Made by a program: the position numbers and the translations under genes
Part shown: positions 22,141 through 32,967 of the stretch, in pieces
How positions within the stretch are numbered: the first letter of the stretch is position 1
Layout: every line of letters starts with the position of its first letter
NCBI RefSeq assembly: GCF_963678635.1
Contig: NC_087069.1
Coordinates: forward strand, 4,164,166 to 4,228,165
Length of the DNA stretch: 64,000 nt
Reading direction: 5' to 3'
DNA from: Symsagittifera roscoffensis
Lineage: Eukaryota; Xenacoelomorpha; Acoela; Convolutidae
Notes under the pieces: model-generated
What the model was told of the DNA's origin: nothing
What the model saw: the letters and a program-made list of their open reading frames with translations, nothing else
Database searches by the model: none

Positions 22141-23055
22141 AAAGTATATCAGAGGATCCTGAGAAAGTATATCAGAGTCATCTGAATTCAACGAGGTGGT
22201 ACAGAGTCATCACCAAAAGATAATTATGACAGACAGTGGTTACAATCAAGTCTTGGTCATGAAAGATCACATCACGAAGTATGCAGAGGCCGTACCCTGC
22301 ATAACTGCCTCAGCAGTAGAGAAGTGCGATCATCTAATCAATACGTGGATAGCGAGACATGGTTGTCTTATGACGTTTCAATCGGATAACAGAACAGCTT
22401 TCGTGGGAGAACTTACAAAAGAGCTCATGAGACGTTCACAGGTGGCTCAAGCTCACTCCACGACATACCATCCCGAGACGAATGGCTTAGTGGAAAGTCA
22501 AAATCGAACGTTATTGTCGATGCTGAGGGTATATTGTTCCAGGTACTTGACCGATTGTGACAGCTATCTTCCACAGGTGATGGGAGCTTACAACAGCACG
22601 CAACACTCCGCCACCGGAGTTAGTCCACCCATGATGTTAACCGGACCTGAGAAGTCTTTGCCCTGGACATTTTTTCACCCAGAAAACGAGGCGAAGAAAA
22701 CATCGCCACAAGTCTAAGTAGGGGATGTGATTAGACGTCAATAAGAATAAAATGACTTGTGTAGACGGAACACTCAGCAGTCACAGGTAAGGCAGAGGGA
22801 AATATTCGATAAAAAAGCAGCTGGTGCAAAAACTCACTCGTTAAGAGACTACGTATGGGTATTTCTGAACATGATACCACCAAAAACAACAAAAAAGCTC
22901 CTAAAAAACTGGAGGAGACCCATCATGATTACGAAGTGCACCAGGGGGGACGCTTTTATAGACTGAGTACTAGTCGAGCCGCTTACTACGAGAACATCAA
23001 GCCACGCAACCCATCGACACAAGACTGGTGTATACGTGCAGACATGGAAGAGTGA
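22141..23055 (+). pseudogene. Integrase, element 2 (zinc-finger half and first Asp lost)
   Basis: Would insert element cDNA. The HHCC finger is cut by a deletion at about 22160, where 'gagaaagtatatcagag' is duplicated; the CC half seen at 58240-58251 is gone. In the catalytic core the first Asp (VQIDH in element 4) reads SHH. The second Asp (QSDNRTAF, about 22384) and Glu (NGLVESQNRTL, about 22490) remain. A TAA at 22716-22718 ends the core. The C-terminal GPY/F-like module (YVWVFLNMIPP, then RFYRLSTSRAAYYENIKP) is frame-shifted to 23055. Confidence 0.8.
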
Positions 23056-23740
23056 GATTATCTAATGATGGATCCTGCTTGTGAGGTCAACGAGAAGAAC
23101 ACCAGGGAAAAGAACGATGGAAATAAGGTCGTAGAGGAAGGATCAAGTGCACCACTGGACCTGGATCGCAACGAGGTGATTGAAGCAGATGAAGAAATCT
23201 TAACCTACTCGGAGTAAGACTGGCAAGACCACGATCAAATGGAGTTCCCCAAGAATTTGAAAGCAGATCTTCCGTTTATGTTACAGACTCGACAAAATGA
23301 CAGAACAAGACTCACGAAGAAATATAATCCTGAGGGAGATGACTTCTTAGTAGACAGGATAGATGTGAAAAAGATAGTGGAAGAAGTGGTGGGTCTAGAA
23401 GGAATAACAGTGTCACAAGACATCGACATAGTAGATGATCACGACCAGGAATGGATCGAGGACCGGTCGAAACCCGAAGTAGAATTGGACGACGAGCAAC
23501 AGGAGTCCTACAAAAAAAATCTCACAAATCTGAGAGTCTTGGAGTGGCTGAACGAAATGACATCAGACCCCAAAGAGACAGATCGTGAAAGCATGAAATA
23601 CATGAAAACCGAACAAGATGATCCTTCCTGGGCTGCCCAGGAAGGGCAACTACTCATTCCGGCTTCTAACCTCGACTTGATATCCGGTATGCGATCGACG
23701 GGGACGTCGATGGATATTTTTGTCCGGGGAGGGGGGTAGG
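23056..23740 (+). pseudogene. Acidic C-terminal extension of Pol
   Basis: Follows the integrase with a TGA at 23053-23055. It is rich in Asp/Glu (DIDIVDDHDQEWIEDR), with ITVSQDID and MTSDPKET blocks and ending SMDIFVRG. It is equivalent to 59131-59947 in element 4. It is very long for a Ty3-type integrase tail and has no recognised domain. TTTGTCCGGGGAG lies near its end (23719-23731), read here in a different frame from the copies in the connector. Confidence 0.6.
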
Positions 23741-23847
23741 ACTTACCCACACTGAAAAATTATTAATAAAAAAATTGAGAATAGCATAAGAGACTAGTGA
23801 TCTAGAAGCAGAAACAGGACCCTAAGAAACCGGACATAGGGGGTGTA

Positions 23848-24335
23848 GTGGAGTCATATTTTAACTTGCCAAATAAATACTCAAGTAGCATAATGTTGAC
23901 AAATAGCGATTTCATACTCAAAAATGGAACATGTGCGATAGCGATCACAGCAGACACGATTTTTAAGACAGCGTTAGCAGCAGATTTTAAGAGGGAACAT
24001 AAAAGCATAGAATTCCTTTGGAAGCAAATACCAGGAATAGGAGGCGTAGCAGCTTTGCCTCCGGCGGCGTCACAGATACCGGGAAAGTACTTATGTTTCT
24101 TGGTGACGAGGGCGACGGAGAAAAGCACGTGAACCCGAAAAACCTAGTCAAGTCCTTGACAAGACTGAGAGACTTCCTTGTGGAAAGGGAAGTAAAGAAG
24201 CTTTCTTTTCCAGTGTACGATCCGAACAGAGGACAACTCCATCCACGGGAGCTGTATGCACTGATACACGTAATATTCTCTGATAATAAAATACAAGTAT
24301 ACTCACATATGAAAAACTATTTAAGTACAGGCTGA
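23848..24335 (+). pseudogene. Macro-domain-like protein (ADP-ribose-binding fold), element 2 copy
   Basis: Open frame to 24132, then one frameshift near 24125 and open to the TGA at 24333-24335; about 160 residues, the size of one macro domain. Order of blocks: FNLPNKYS, TCAIAITAD then ALAADFKREH (resembling 'alahcis.D...G.A..F'), GKYLCFLVTRATEK (resembling the yLitk-k strand), NLVKSLTRLRDFLVER (the 'L..sL..l...c' helix), KLSFPVYDP and LYALIHVIFSDNKIQVY (final strand-helix). The pattern is closest to the OARD1/TARG1-like macro class. The Gly-rich loop is altered (YDPNRGQL), so ligand binding is uncertain. In another frame the upstream codons join the Pol tail, suggesting an original Pol fusion. 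Confidence 0.5.
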
Positions 24336-24725
24336 GTTTAGGTTGCATACAGGAAGGCGTCATACTAAATGTGTGTTGTGTGTGATATGTGTGTTATGTT
24401 GTTTTATATGTTATGTTATTAAGACCCTGGGTAAGAAAGAATTAGTGACCATGAACAACCGAATGACGATCTTAGGAAAAGATCCAAAGTTTGGACTGTC
24501 CATTCTTGAACTGTTGAATTCAAAAACTTTATCAACGTTTTGATTTTAATGAATTTCAGAATCAAAATCTTTTTATCTGACTGTTTAAAAAAAATTGGAT
24601 ATAAAGTTATTGTGAAGCTGACAAATGTGATATTCGCGACCTCTTTTCTAGATCCTGATTGATTGTTTAATTTTTCACTTGATTTCAATTCATCAAACCG
24701 ATAACAGAATCCAATCTGAAAGAAC
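24336..24725 (+). other. Spacer between Pol-macro region and accessory ORF
   Basis: No ORF. It is conserved in position in elements 3 (34721-35106) and 4 (60419-60821), with shared blocks 'accctgggtaagaaagaattagtgacc', 'aagtttggactgtcc' and 'acctcttttctagatcctgattgat' (each shorter than 31 nt; quoted in pieces: ACCCTGGGTAAGAAAG, AAGTTTGGACTGTCC, CTCTTTTCTAGATCCTG). Retention of the spacer suggests a separate accessory transcript, through an internal promoter or splicing. That is inference. Confidence 0.4.
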
Positions 24726-25280
24726 ATGGACAATTTCAACTTGAAAGAATTAATGGACCTGGCAGAGGCATATGTGGGACCTATGGTAGATGCGATCTAT
24801 CGTCAGCTGATGGATCGAGACTTCGCTCTGGAGGACCCAGAGGTAGTCATGTTGCTGGCCGCCTTAGTAAACATCTTGGGGCATGATAACCGTGGGGACC
24901 GCCCCACGGAAGTCTTTTTGATGGCAGCATATGGAGAGAGAGGAGTATTAGACAGCTCGAACGTGAGAGTGATGAGGTGGAGAAACGGAGCTCTCTCAGG
25001 AAGTGACTTGGCGAACGAGCCTGGATTGGGAAGTTCGAGGACCTGCTATGGATCATGCCAGACTAACCACTGATGGAATCCACTTTGATAGCATTGAAGG
25101 ACAAGCCTGGGCCTGGTTGAACCAAGTCTTCCAAGAGCGACTGGATGAAATGGAAGTCAAGCTCTTTGACACGGGAGTACTGAAGAAGGAAGAAACCACA
25201 AATGAACCGGCAATTTCAACCTTTGTGCCCCCTAAATTAGAAACACGTTTGGGACCGGTCCCAAGGATGACGACCTAGAG
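24726..25280 (+). pseudogene. Accessory ORF N-terminus fused by deletion to SGNH C-terminus
   Basis: Starts at ATG 24726 (MDNFNLKELMDLAEAYVGPM), the same start as at 35107 and 60822. It is helical with no recognised domain up to about 25045. There a 1.28-kb deletion (2-nt microhomology) removes the coiled coil and most of the SGNH domain and joins directly to its last block. That block, TTDGIHFDSIEGQAW, keeps the catalytic-type Asp-x-x-His. The frame then ends at 25276-25278. Confidence 0.6.
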
Positions 25281-26520
25281 GTCGCAAAGCTCTATCGAGC
25301 AAGGGCAAAGGACAGATGTGCAAGATCGATTTGGGAGAATCGCCAATGAGAAGAACCATCCATCCTAGACGAAGATTAGGACCTGTCAATCCAACCGCGG
25401 AGAAGACCAGCACCTCAAGATCAGAGACAAGATCAGAGACGACGAGAACGAGTCAAGAGGAGCGACGTCCAGACAGGAGCTCTTTGATGTCGTCGAGGCC
25501 CATACCTTCTCATTGGCATATATACAAACAGGATCTGACGAAATTGAACCTTCAGACGATGAGCTTTGCAGCAGATGCCATGAGGATGTTGAATGGAGCG
25601 AGATTGCCTGTCAACGGACTGTACTCAATAACAGGCGCGGACTGGTTGATAGCCGCTGGCATAAACTTCAGCTCTACAACCGCCTTAAGAGTTGCCGACT
25701 TAGAGGGACTGCCCTCAAACCATAAAATGGGTCCAGTAAATGCAAGATCTTTGCAAGATGTGAAGCTGAATCACAATGAAGGAAATCGAGAAGAAAGACC
25801 CGGAAGATTCCTGACGACGAGGGCACCAATAGGACAGTATGTAAAAATGTTTAAGAAGATAAAAGCACCCCTAGGTCATGTAAAAGAGAGAGCGTACCCG
25901 AAACAAATGAATCAAGAAGGTGATGTCCAGAGATACGGTGGATTGAAGGCGATCAAGAAAGATGAGACCATCTTTGCTGCGTATGACAAAGCAGTAATGA
26001 GGAAGGCAAAGATTATGATAGTCGCAAGCTCAGACTTCGTATATAATTCCAAGTCTGTGTTTTGGCCTGATGTTATAATGTTGGCAGCGGTCGACCTGGA
26101 CCTAATGCAGTCTGTGTCGATGGCAATCGGGGTACAACGACACACAGCTATGAACTCAATAAACAATCGTTTTTGCTGGCATGAACGACCATATGCACAG
26201 TGGGGGTTTTCTGAGCAGACTCAAAGAGCCTACGACAGCCGAAGGCGCTATATAACCAGCTATAAAGAATATCCTCGAATCAATGGGTGAAGTAGTAGAC
26301 ACCCTGAAAGAAGTGGCCTTCACCAAGATAACACCGAGAGACGTGTTTGCACTGTCTCCGGGATATGCATATCTTCCGGATGGACTGAAGTTTGTGGCTT
26401 TGTATATGCGATTGTGGCTTTGCTCACGAAAGGGAAACATGATGTGATCATATCTGCCCCAAATTGCGATTGAGCTGGAGAATCTGAGGCCACTCAGGGC
26501 TGAATCACTGCGGTGTGGTC
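25281..26520 (+). pseudogene. Basic linker and second SGNH-like domain, element 2
   Basis: 25316-25510 encodes an Arg/Ser/Thr-rich linker (TSTSRSETRSETTRTS). A mostly open frame then runs to 26290 with GRFLTTRAPIGQYVKMF, KIMIVASSDFVYNSKSVFWP and DVIMLAAVDLDLMQSVSMAI. The frame changes near 26165 before the 'FAGMNDH' block of the other copies. KFVYAIV-type sequence near 26390-26420 includes a small duplication. See 62501-64000 for the best copy. Confidence 0.55.
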
Positions 26521-26586
26521 TGACATCTCGAATGCGATGCGAGGTTTTAAGAACCATTCACTACACATGTTAGTGTTAGACGAAGT

Positions 26587-27128
26587 ACTGGGGTTGGAAT
26601 TGTCGCGATAACGCATGGAAACTTGCAAGGATTGATGGTTTTGACACGCTACCCGGAGCAGATGAGAGAAAACGTGAGGAAATTTTACTTGAAGCGATCT
26701 ACGGATTCCTGGAACAAGATTAGAGATTTGCGACGTACTCTTATCCAGTACTTCCTGCAGCAAAAACGCATTGGAGCAGGAGAGGATGAAACGATTCAGA
26801 GGGACGAAGACGTGCGACGTCATGTTGGGGGCATGCCACTGCTAATCGATCTGAGCTTAGCTATGGGGACCGATCCCTTGGCATTGATCAGAGGAGCCAC
26901 GGAATTCGTGACGGTCATATATGGACCTGCAGTCAAGTTTGCGTTCCCTGATGTTAAGGTGGAAGCATACAGGAGGTCGGTGCTGCATCTGAACCTCATA
27001 TCAGCAGTGGACGGGATTGCGCCGAATTGGTGTGAGCAGCATGTACTGCAAGAGCTCATGAGCGAAGACCTATGGTTTGCAAAAATATCGGAGCCAGAGA
27101 TGACGGTCATTAACTTTGACGATCACTG
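26587..27128 (+). pseudogene. Middle accessory ORF fragment, element 2
   Basis: Equivalent to the first half of 38237-39343: LTRYPEQMRENVRKF, RTLIQYFLQQKRIGAGEDE, GATEFVTVIYGPAVKFAFPDVKVEAYR, HVLQELMSEDLWFAK. It ends at 27128 where about 650 bp present in element 3 are deleted. No domain recognised. Confidence 0.5.
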
Positions 27129-27480
27129 AGAAGGGCCCTCAGGCTCAGGAAAGGACCCAGGACGTGACGATGGGCTGGGAGGAAGCCGTCGATCGGAAAA
27201 ACCTATGCAACAGAATCCGGATCAAGCTGAGAAAGAAGACAATAAGTCTTCGACAGGAGGGATATCCAGCCTAGACTTCAATTTCCTCAGCAAATTTGAA
27301 ACGGCACGGACACGTTGGAAGCGACGACTGAGCCAGCGGACGAGAGAACTTCCACACTGGAACCCCCGTCGGCCTCCATGGAAACAAACCGGAATTACAG
27401 GAGAGCAGCTCTCCGAGCAATTCTAAGAACAACGAGATAAAGAAACTCTTGATGGAATCACCAAGGATAAGAAATATATC
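27129..27480 (+). pseudogene. Remnant of accessory linker region, element 2
   Basis: Matches 39375-39700 of element 3 (ERTQDETMGWEEAIDRKN-type sequence read in mixed frames). The Arg/Trp-rich stretch (RWKRRLSQRTRELPHWNPRR) is in one frame. It is truncated at about 27470 by a 0.95-kb deletion relative to element 3. Confidence 0.4.
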
Positions 27481-30081
27481 GAGCAGTTGGTGAGCCTTCC
27501 ACGGAGAGCGGTACTGTAACGATACTTCGAAGAAGAAAAGAGAACCACGCCGCCACAAAGATACACGCTCTGATAGCAATACCTTATGTGAGAACAGAGA
27601 TACAACTGAGGTTTGCTTAGTGCATGATTGGACTGACTCGCGGGGAATATGATTCGGAAGAAAGAAAAAGATCGAAGGGAGAAAAGGTGTTCTTAATGAT
27701 GAGTGTAAGAGATCTGATAACTCAAGAAGAAGCAGCAGTAGCGTGCGCGAATTGGAGAGACGCTCTCTGTTTCATTCGGTTCATGATGGAACAATTTTCA
27801 TTGCCAGCATTGAACACTTGTGTCAAGATACTAAGGGAAGGCGATGAACGAGCGAAAGCCTTGCTCTTGCTAGCACTTATGGACATACGTCAGAGCAAAC
27901 CAATGCGAGTAGATATGAAAGAACCCGTGGAACTAGAACCAATGAAGAAAATATACAAAATAAGGAGGTTCTCAAACAAGGAGCTGAGGCTCACCAGGGA
28001 ATCCATGGGAACACTGCCGAGATCCAGTGAATAATATGGACCGATCAGGAAGAAATCATACAGTTACGTATCCGGAATCATAGGGATGGCGTACAACCCT
28101 TTCCTAAATGAAGACATACGCGATTCCTTCTTTGATTATTAGCAAGCAGTGTTTTAAGATTTTGGGCGTCTTAGAATTGCAATGATAAGAAGCGCTGCTA
28201 ATCAGCAGACCACGCTGGGACTATCCTTGGAGTAAAAAAGGTGAATGCACCTTCAGTGCCAAAATCTGACAACCGAGTGGAGTTTGGATTGGGATTCTCG
28301 GACAAACTACTGAGAGCGAGCTTATTGGTGGTATGGGAACTGATGAAACCACCCTTGTGTCCTAGTCCCAACCCTGATTCGATATTACGTGCTACACAAG
28401 ACGTGCAGAGGGAATTGAATGCAGACTGGAACCTGCGTGACCTGAACATCATCTTTAATATGATGACGACAGCCTCTAAGAGGGACGGAGAAGACAAAGT
28501 AGAGTTGCCTGGCTGGGGACCAGAGGACTGGGTCAAATCGGGTAGCTGTCTGGCAGAAGTTTGTGGAATGGGAGCTCACATCTGTGGAGGTCTGGATTGC
28601 GTGAAAACCCTAGAGAGACAACACAAGCAATTGACGATATTGTTTGGGAACGTTGTGATGAAAGCAAGGACGGAAACGGAACTGATCGCAGATTGCCATG
28701 GAGGAACTGAGGTGAATCTAGTGACTGCACTAGGATTCTACAGCATGTTTGGTTCTTTAGAGTTACTATTGAATCTAGAACAGAAACATGAGATAGTCAC
28801 AGCCATCCGTGTAGAAGTGTTCCCAGTAGTTTTACAGACTGAACAAAAGTATATAGGAAAGTGGAGGGAAGCGACAGAGGCGGAAATGAACATCCGGCAC
28901 AGTGAAATTTATCGCAGACCGACGGGAGCGAGATATTTAGTGGGATGAACTCTAGCTCCAATCTGCAAAAGTAGATACCCAGTGCATTTCGTAGCGGTGG
29001 GTGTGAGAAGTACGAGAACGATCGTGGATCAAGCATTCTCAGTGCGAAAATGTGTAAAACTAGCAAGAATGTCAGATAAATCTTACGAGTTACTGTGCAA
29101 AATGTTCTCAGCAATTCCGGAGAGAACTAAAGAGGAATTAGAATCGATACTGGGAAAGAAGCTCATGGTTTACGCCAGTGGGAACTTCAGTGACTTTGAG
29201 AGACAAAAGTAGAAAGGATCAACAGTCACGGATTACAATACAGTAGATGAGAATGATGAAGTCCACCGAGTGATGATGAAAGTGGAACCACTACTGGAAG
29301 CTTCGGGTAAACGTAATTGGAGGAGCATCATGTCAACACATGATGAGTTCCCCTGCCATTGCAATCATGGTGGTACCCCGGGCGTAGTAATCTGGTGTTG
29401 ATCTGAGCTGCTCTCCATGGGTTTACCAGATTCATCACAGCACATAACGATAGTGAGAGTAGGAGTTATGATGGCGATATGATGGATGGAAGCTCATGTA
29501 AAAGAGAACAATAGACAGGAGGCGCCGACGAAAGAACAGTTACAGGAATTGGATTGTCTAAAAGATTAAGATATTTTTGACACAATGTGCAAAATCTTGA
29601 ACATTCCGATGGAATGAAAAAGATATGGGCCAGAAAATGACTGATGCCATGGTTCAGAGCCAACATGACCGCATGGTTGTACGAGTATGCAAAGAAGCAT
29701 ATGTTGAAGCACAGCAGAGTGTACAGTGGTATCAGCTGGACATTGGAGCAGGAGCTTTCAAGCGAGCTTTTGCAACTCATCGGAATACAGTAACCACCGC
29801 AGTGAAGAGATCTTCTAAGGACAAGTGAAAGTGACAAAAGGGAAAAAGAAGAGATGTTGTAGGAAGACTTGGAGAGAAACGTGACGTTGTGCCTCCACAA
29901 CAGCTTCTGCCGAAACAGAGAATCTAACGTTGATCCTCTACCTTGTTGTAAACAAAGGGTAGAAGAGCAGAAGTGTTGGAGGATTGCTTCCAACAGCGTC
30001 AGAATAGCTACAGACGTGTTGCAAGACACAGCGACTGAAAGTGCGGAGTCAATGTCACAGGAGGAGGAGATGGAACATTGA
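27481..30081 (+). pseudogene. Terminal accessory ORF, element 2
   Basis: Near-identical to 40681-43306, including shared inactivating changes such as the TGA after ARYLVG (28946-28948) and the TAG after FERQK. Both therefore derive from one already dead progenitor. Blocks: EYDSEERKRSKGEKVFLMMS, CLAEVCGMGAHICGGLDC, ALGFYSMFGSLELLLNLEQ, and at the end LCLHNSFCRNRE followed by LPCC. The final stop is at 30079-30081. Function unknown; homologous to 1-2465. Confidence 0.65.
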
Positions 30082-30849
30082 CAAATGGCCGAAAAACAAG
30101 ATGCAAAAACAAAGAAAATTAGAAGAATTTAGAAGTTTTAGAAATTCTATACGACGAACAAAGAAGGAAACAAAGAAGCGACAAAAGAGAAGATGTTAAA
30201 ACTCAGAATTGTTTTGTATGTGACAAAAAACTCAAATGAGAAACAAAGCAACTAAGTTTGCAATTGAAACTGAAAAGAAAATATTTAGTTGAAATTTGAA
30301 GATTAAAGAATTTGTTTCATTTATAAACTTGCACTTTGATTTTAGTTAGTGGCTTTAGAGACACTTGCTAATTTTTTAGAAAGGCTTGAGTGAAGAGTAT
30401 ATTAAAATATTCTAGCCTGCATGATTGTTTTTAATCAAATAGGACGACTGATCACTTCGTAGTGAAGTGAAAGGCTTGGGTAACCTCTTGAAGAGGGAGA
30501 TCATTTCATTGTTCCTTCTAATTACAGAGTTCCTTAATTTTAATATTTAGGGCCGATAACCAATAAATTTCCGAGATGAAGAAGCACAGTAGGATAATTT
30601 GAGCTTGTTGGTTGGCAGGACTGTCCTGCAAACCAACACCTTTTAAAACCTAAGAGAAAAAGTTTTAAATCAGGACAACGACATTGGAAGTCGGCAAACA
30701 TTTTTTATCTTAAATCAGTGAAAGAATTTGGAAGGCGATACTAGTGTGGTATGATGCCATTTATATTCTGCAGTGAGTTGATTTGAAATGGATAAAAGTG
30801 ATTTCGTGAATTTTGTAAATTCTGTTCAATGGCACTTTATCATTTTGAT
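30082..30849 (+). other. 3' non-coding region of element 2 with a 31-bp palindrome
   Basis: A-rich sequence after the terminal ORF, almost the same as 43307-44090. At 30607-30637 there is an imperfect palindrome, GTTGGTTGGCAGGAC-t-GTCCTGCAAACCAAC, with 14 of 15 pairs. The copy at 43830-43860 has lost one more pair. A polypurine tract could not be assigned. Confidence 0.5.
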
Positions 30850-32742
30850 GAAGACGACGAGACTCAATGGGGACATTGACCGGGCTGCCCGGGGAGTATG
30901 CGACATTCGGCCAGAATGTACGGAATGCAAGATTTGCATTCGAATTTTTATCGACCAGAGAAAGAACATCTGACCTGGAAGATTGATGGTTTCAACGCAT
31001 TAGCGACGTTATTGGAACGATCAGCCAAATCAAGAGGTTGTAGTTTTAACTGACATGCTAATTTTTAAAATTTTGATTTGGACGTGAACGACACGTAGCT
31101 TTTTTATATTTCGCACACACCGAAACGGCAAAAAAGAACAACAATAGTTGCAGTGAAAACAACTACAAGAAAACAACGACATATTGGAATTATAACTGGA
31201 AATTGTTAGAAACCACTCCGAGTTGTAACGATTGTGCCGCTACAATGATTACCGAGCAATTCACAAGAACCAAGAAGAGTGTTGGGACGACGTGTCCAGC
31301 CTTCCGGAAAGAAATTGGAGTGCTATTTTCCAGGAATCCAGAATCCGGAGGGGTCTCGGGCCCGAGACTCAAAAGTTATGCATAAACTTTTAGCTTCCTG
31401 GTCATGTCCTGAATTGAATTTAATTAACATCCCGATTCATTTCCAGATAATGAGAAGCTAGGAGTGAGGGAAAGGGTTGATAATGATTTTTATTTACTGA
31501 ACAAAAACAATAATAATATAATAAATAGTAGTGGCGCTGTTTTTAGGAGTGACTTCGTGGTCTGGGGATACGGAGACCCAGGCATGAGCTCACTATTTTT
31601 GCATATAATTGAGTTAATTTGAGCGTTCTTGTCGAAACCGGAAAGCAGTAACGTTTTTTGTCGACCTGATGTTAGGAAAGCCACCAAAAGAACTAGCTTT
31701 GGCAGAGACGGTTTAAAGCAAGCAGAGCTGTGTTTAGACGCTGGCCAGTCGTTTTAGAACCTAGCTTCATTTTCCGTTGATATGTACTTCCGGGCGAATG
31801 TTACAATGTTGAGTTAGGGAGAGTTTTTAGGTTGATCCATCTGAAGTGGATCAAAGGGCCACTGACTAATAAAAAGTTACTATACATAAGGTTCCGACCC
31901 TGTTTTTAACAGCGTTCGCCTATTTAACGTGTTTTGAGACCTGTGTATGGGGGTGTTCTTATTTTCTAGAGTGGTGGGTATTTTGGTAGTGTGACATTCG
32001 ACCAGAATGAACGAAATTGCAGATTCGAAATTTTAGCAGCTAACCTTTCGAATTGACGATTTTAGGAGATTAGCAACGTTATTGGGACGATTAGTCAAAC
32101 CGTGAAGGTCAAGATATTCTGGTATTTTGAAATTTCAAAAATTCGAAATGATGACGTAATAATTCTGAGAAACGTCAAAAATGGCCATTTTAGAAGAAAA
32201 CCAGAATAAAATCAGAACAACAATAGTTGCGACGAAGATTACTACGTGAAAATAGAGACTCAGAATCGGAGAAAAAGCAGAATTAGCAGAGACCGTTCCG
32301 AATTGCAACTATTGTGTCGCTACAATAGTTGCAAGGCCGTTTGCAACAACGGTGAAGGGTGGAAAATCAGCCTTCCGGAAGGAAGATAAGGGTCTTAATT
32401 CCCCGGATTCAAGAATCCGGAGGGGTCTCGGGACTGGAACTTATATCATTTTTACAAATTTTAGCTTCCCTATTATGTCCTGAATTGAATTCTACAAACA
32501 TTTGAATTCATTTTGCAAGGATGAGAAGCTAGGAGTTGGGGAAAAGGGTTGATCTATCTGCGATGGAGATGATGATTTTTATCTACTGAACAAAAATAAT
32601 CATAGTTCAATAAATAGTAGTAGCCCTGATTTTAGGAAAGATCTCGTGGTCTCGAGATACTGAGACCCAGCCATGAGCTCACTATTTCTTCATGTAAATA
32701 AGTTAATCTGAGTGTTTTGACCGAAGCCGAAAGCAGTAAAAC
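30850..32742 (+). repeat. Two diverged LTR-like units downstream of element 2
   Basis: Unit A (30850-31760) begins near 'ccggggagtatgcgacattcggccag'-type sequence (CCGGGGAGTATGCGACATTC) and contains ATCCGGAGGGGTCTCGGGC at about 31344. Unit B (31760-32742) has a related order: hairpin 31832-31854, CATTCGACCAGAATG, GATGACGTAATAATTC, a 13-bp perfect stem (32303-32315/32322-32334), CCGGATTCAAGAATCCGGAG, ending GAAGCCGAAAGCAGTAA. A and B are paralogous. The short ORFs of about 60 codons inside are not supported as genes. Confidence 0.6.
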
Positions 32743-32967
32743 ATAGATTTCCTTTGGAAGCAAATACCAGAAAGAAGAGGCGTAGCAGCTTTGCCTCCGG
32801 CGGTGTCACAGATACCGGGAAAGTACTTATATTTCTTGATGACGAGGGCTATGGAGAAAAGCTCGTGGACCCGGAAAACCTAGTCATGTCCTTGACAAGA
32901 TTGAGAGACTTCCTTGTGGAAAGGGAAGTAAATTAGCTTTCGCTTCCAGTGTACGATCCGAACAGGT
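32743..32967 (+). mobile_element. Fragment of the macro-like domain left by tandem amplification
   Basis: Starts 'acatagatttcctttggaag', which matches 34425 exactly and 24006 closely. It includes the central part of the macro-like sequence and then jumps at 'gatccgaacagg' into LTR-like unit A sequence equivalent to 31036. It is the remains of a full unit whose accessory genes were deleted. Confidence 0.7.

Larger units (their letters stand above)
17605..30081 (+). mobile_element. Element 2, second tandem unit through 3' end (giant LTR-type element, dead)
   Basis: Continuous series on the + strand: chimeric gag, RT thumb, RNase H, connector, integrase, acidic tail, macro-like domain, helical ORF fused to the SGNH C-terminus, second SGNH-like domain and terminal ORF. 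Relative to elements 3 and 4 it lacks the protease and most of the RT. It also lacks about 1.28 kb at 25045, about 0.65 kb at 27127 and about 0.95 kb at about 27470. Compared with element 4, all its ORFs are interrupted. Confidence 0.75.

Noticed and set aside
31190-31385. 60-codon ORFs on both strands, repeated at 33119 and 44438.
   Set aside because: They recur only because the LTR-like unit recurs; overlapping on both strands and without motifs.
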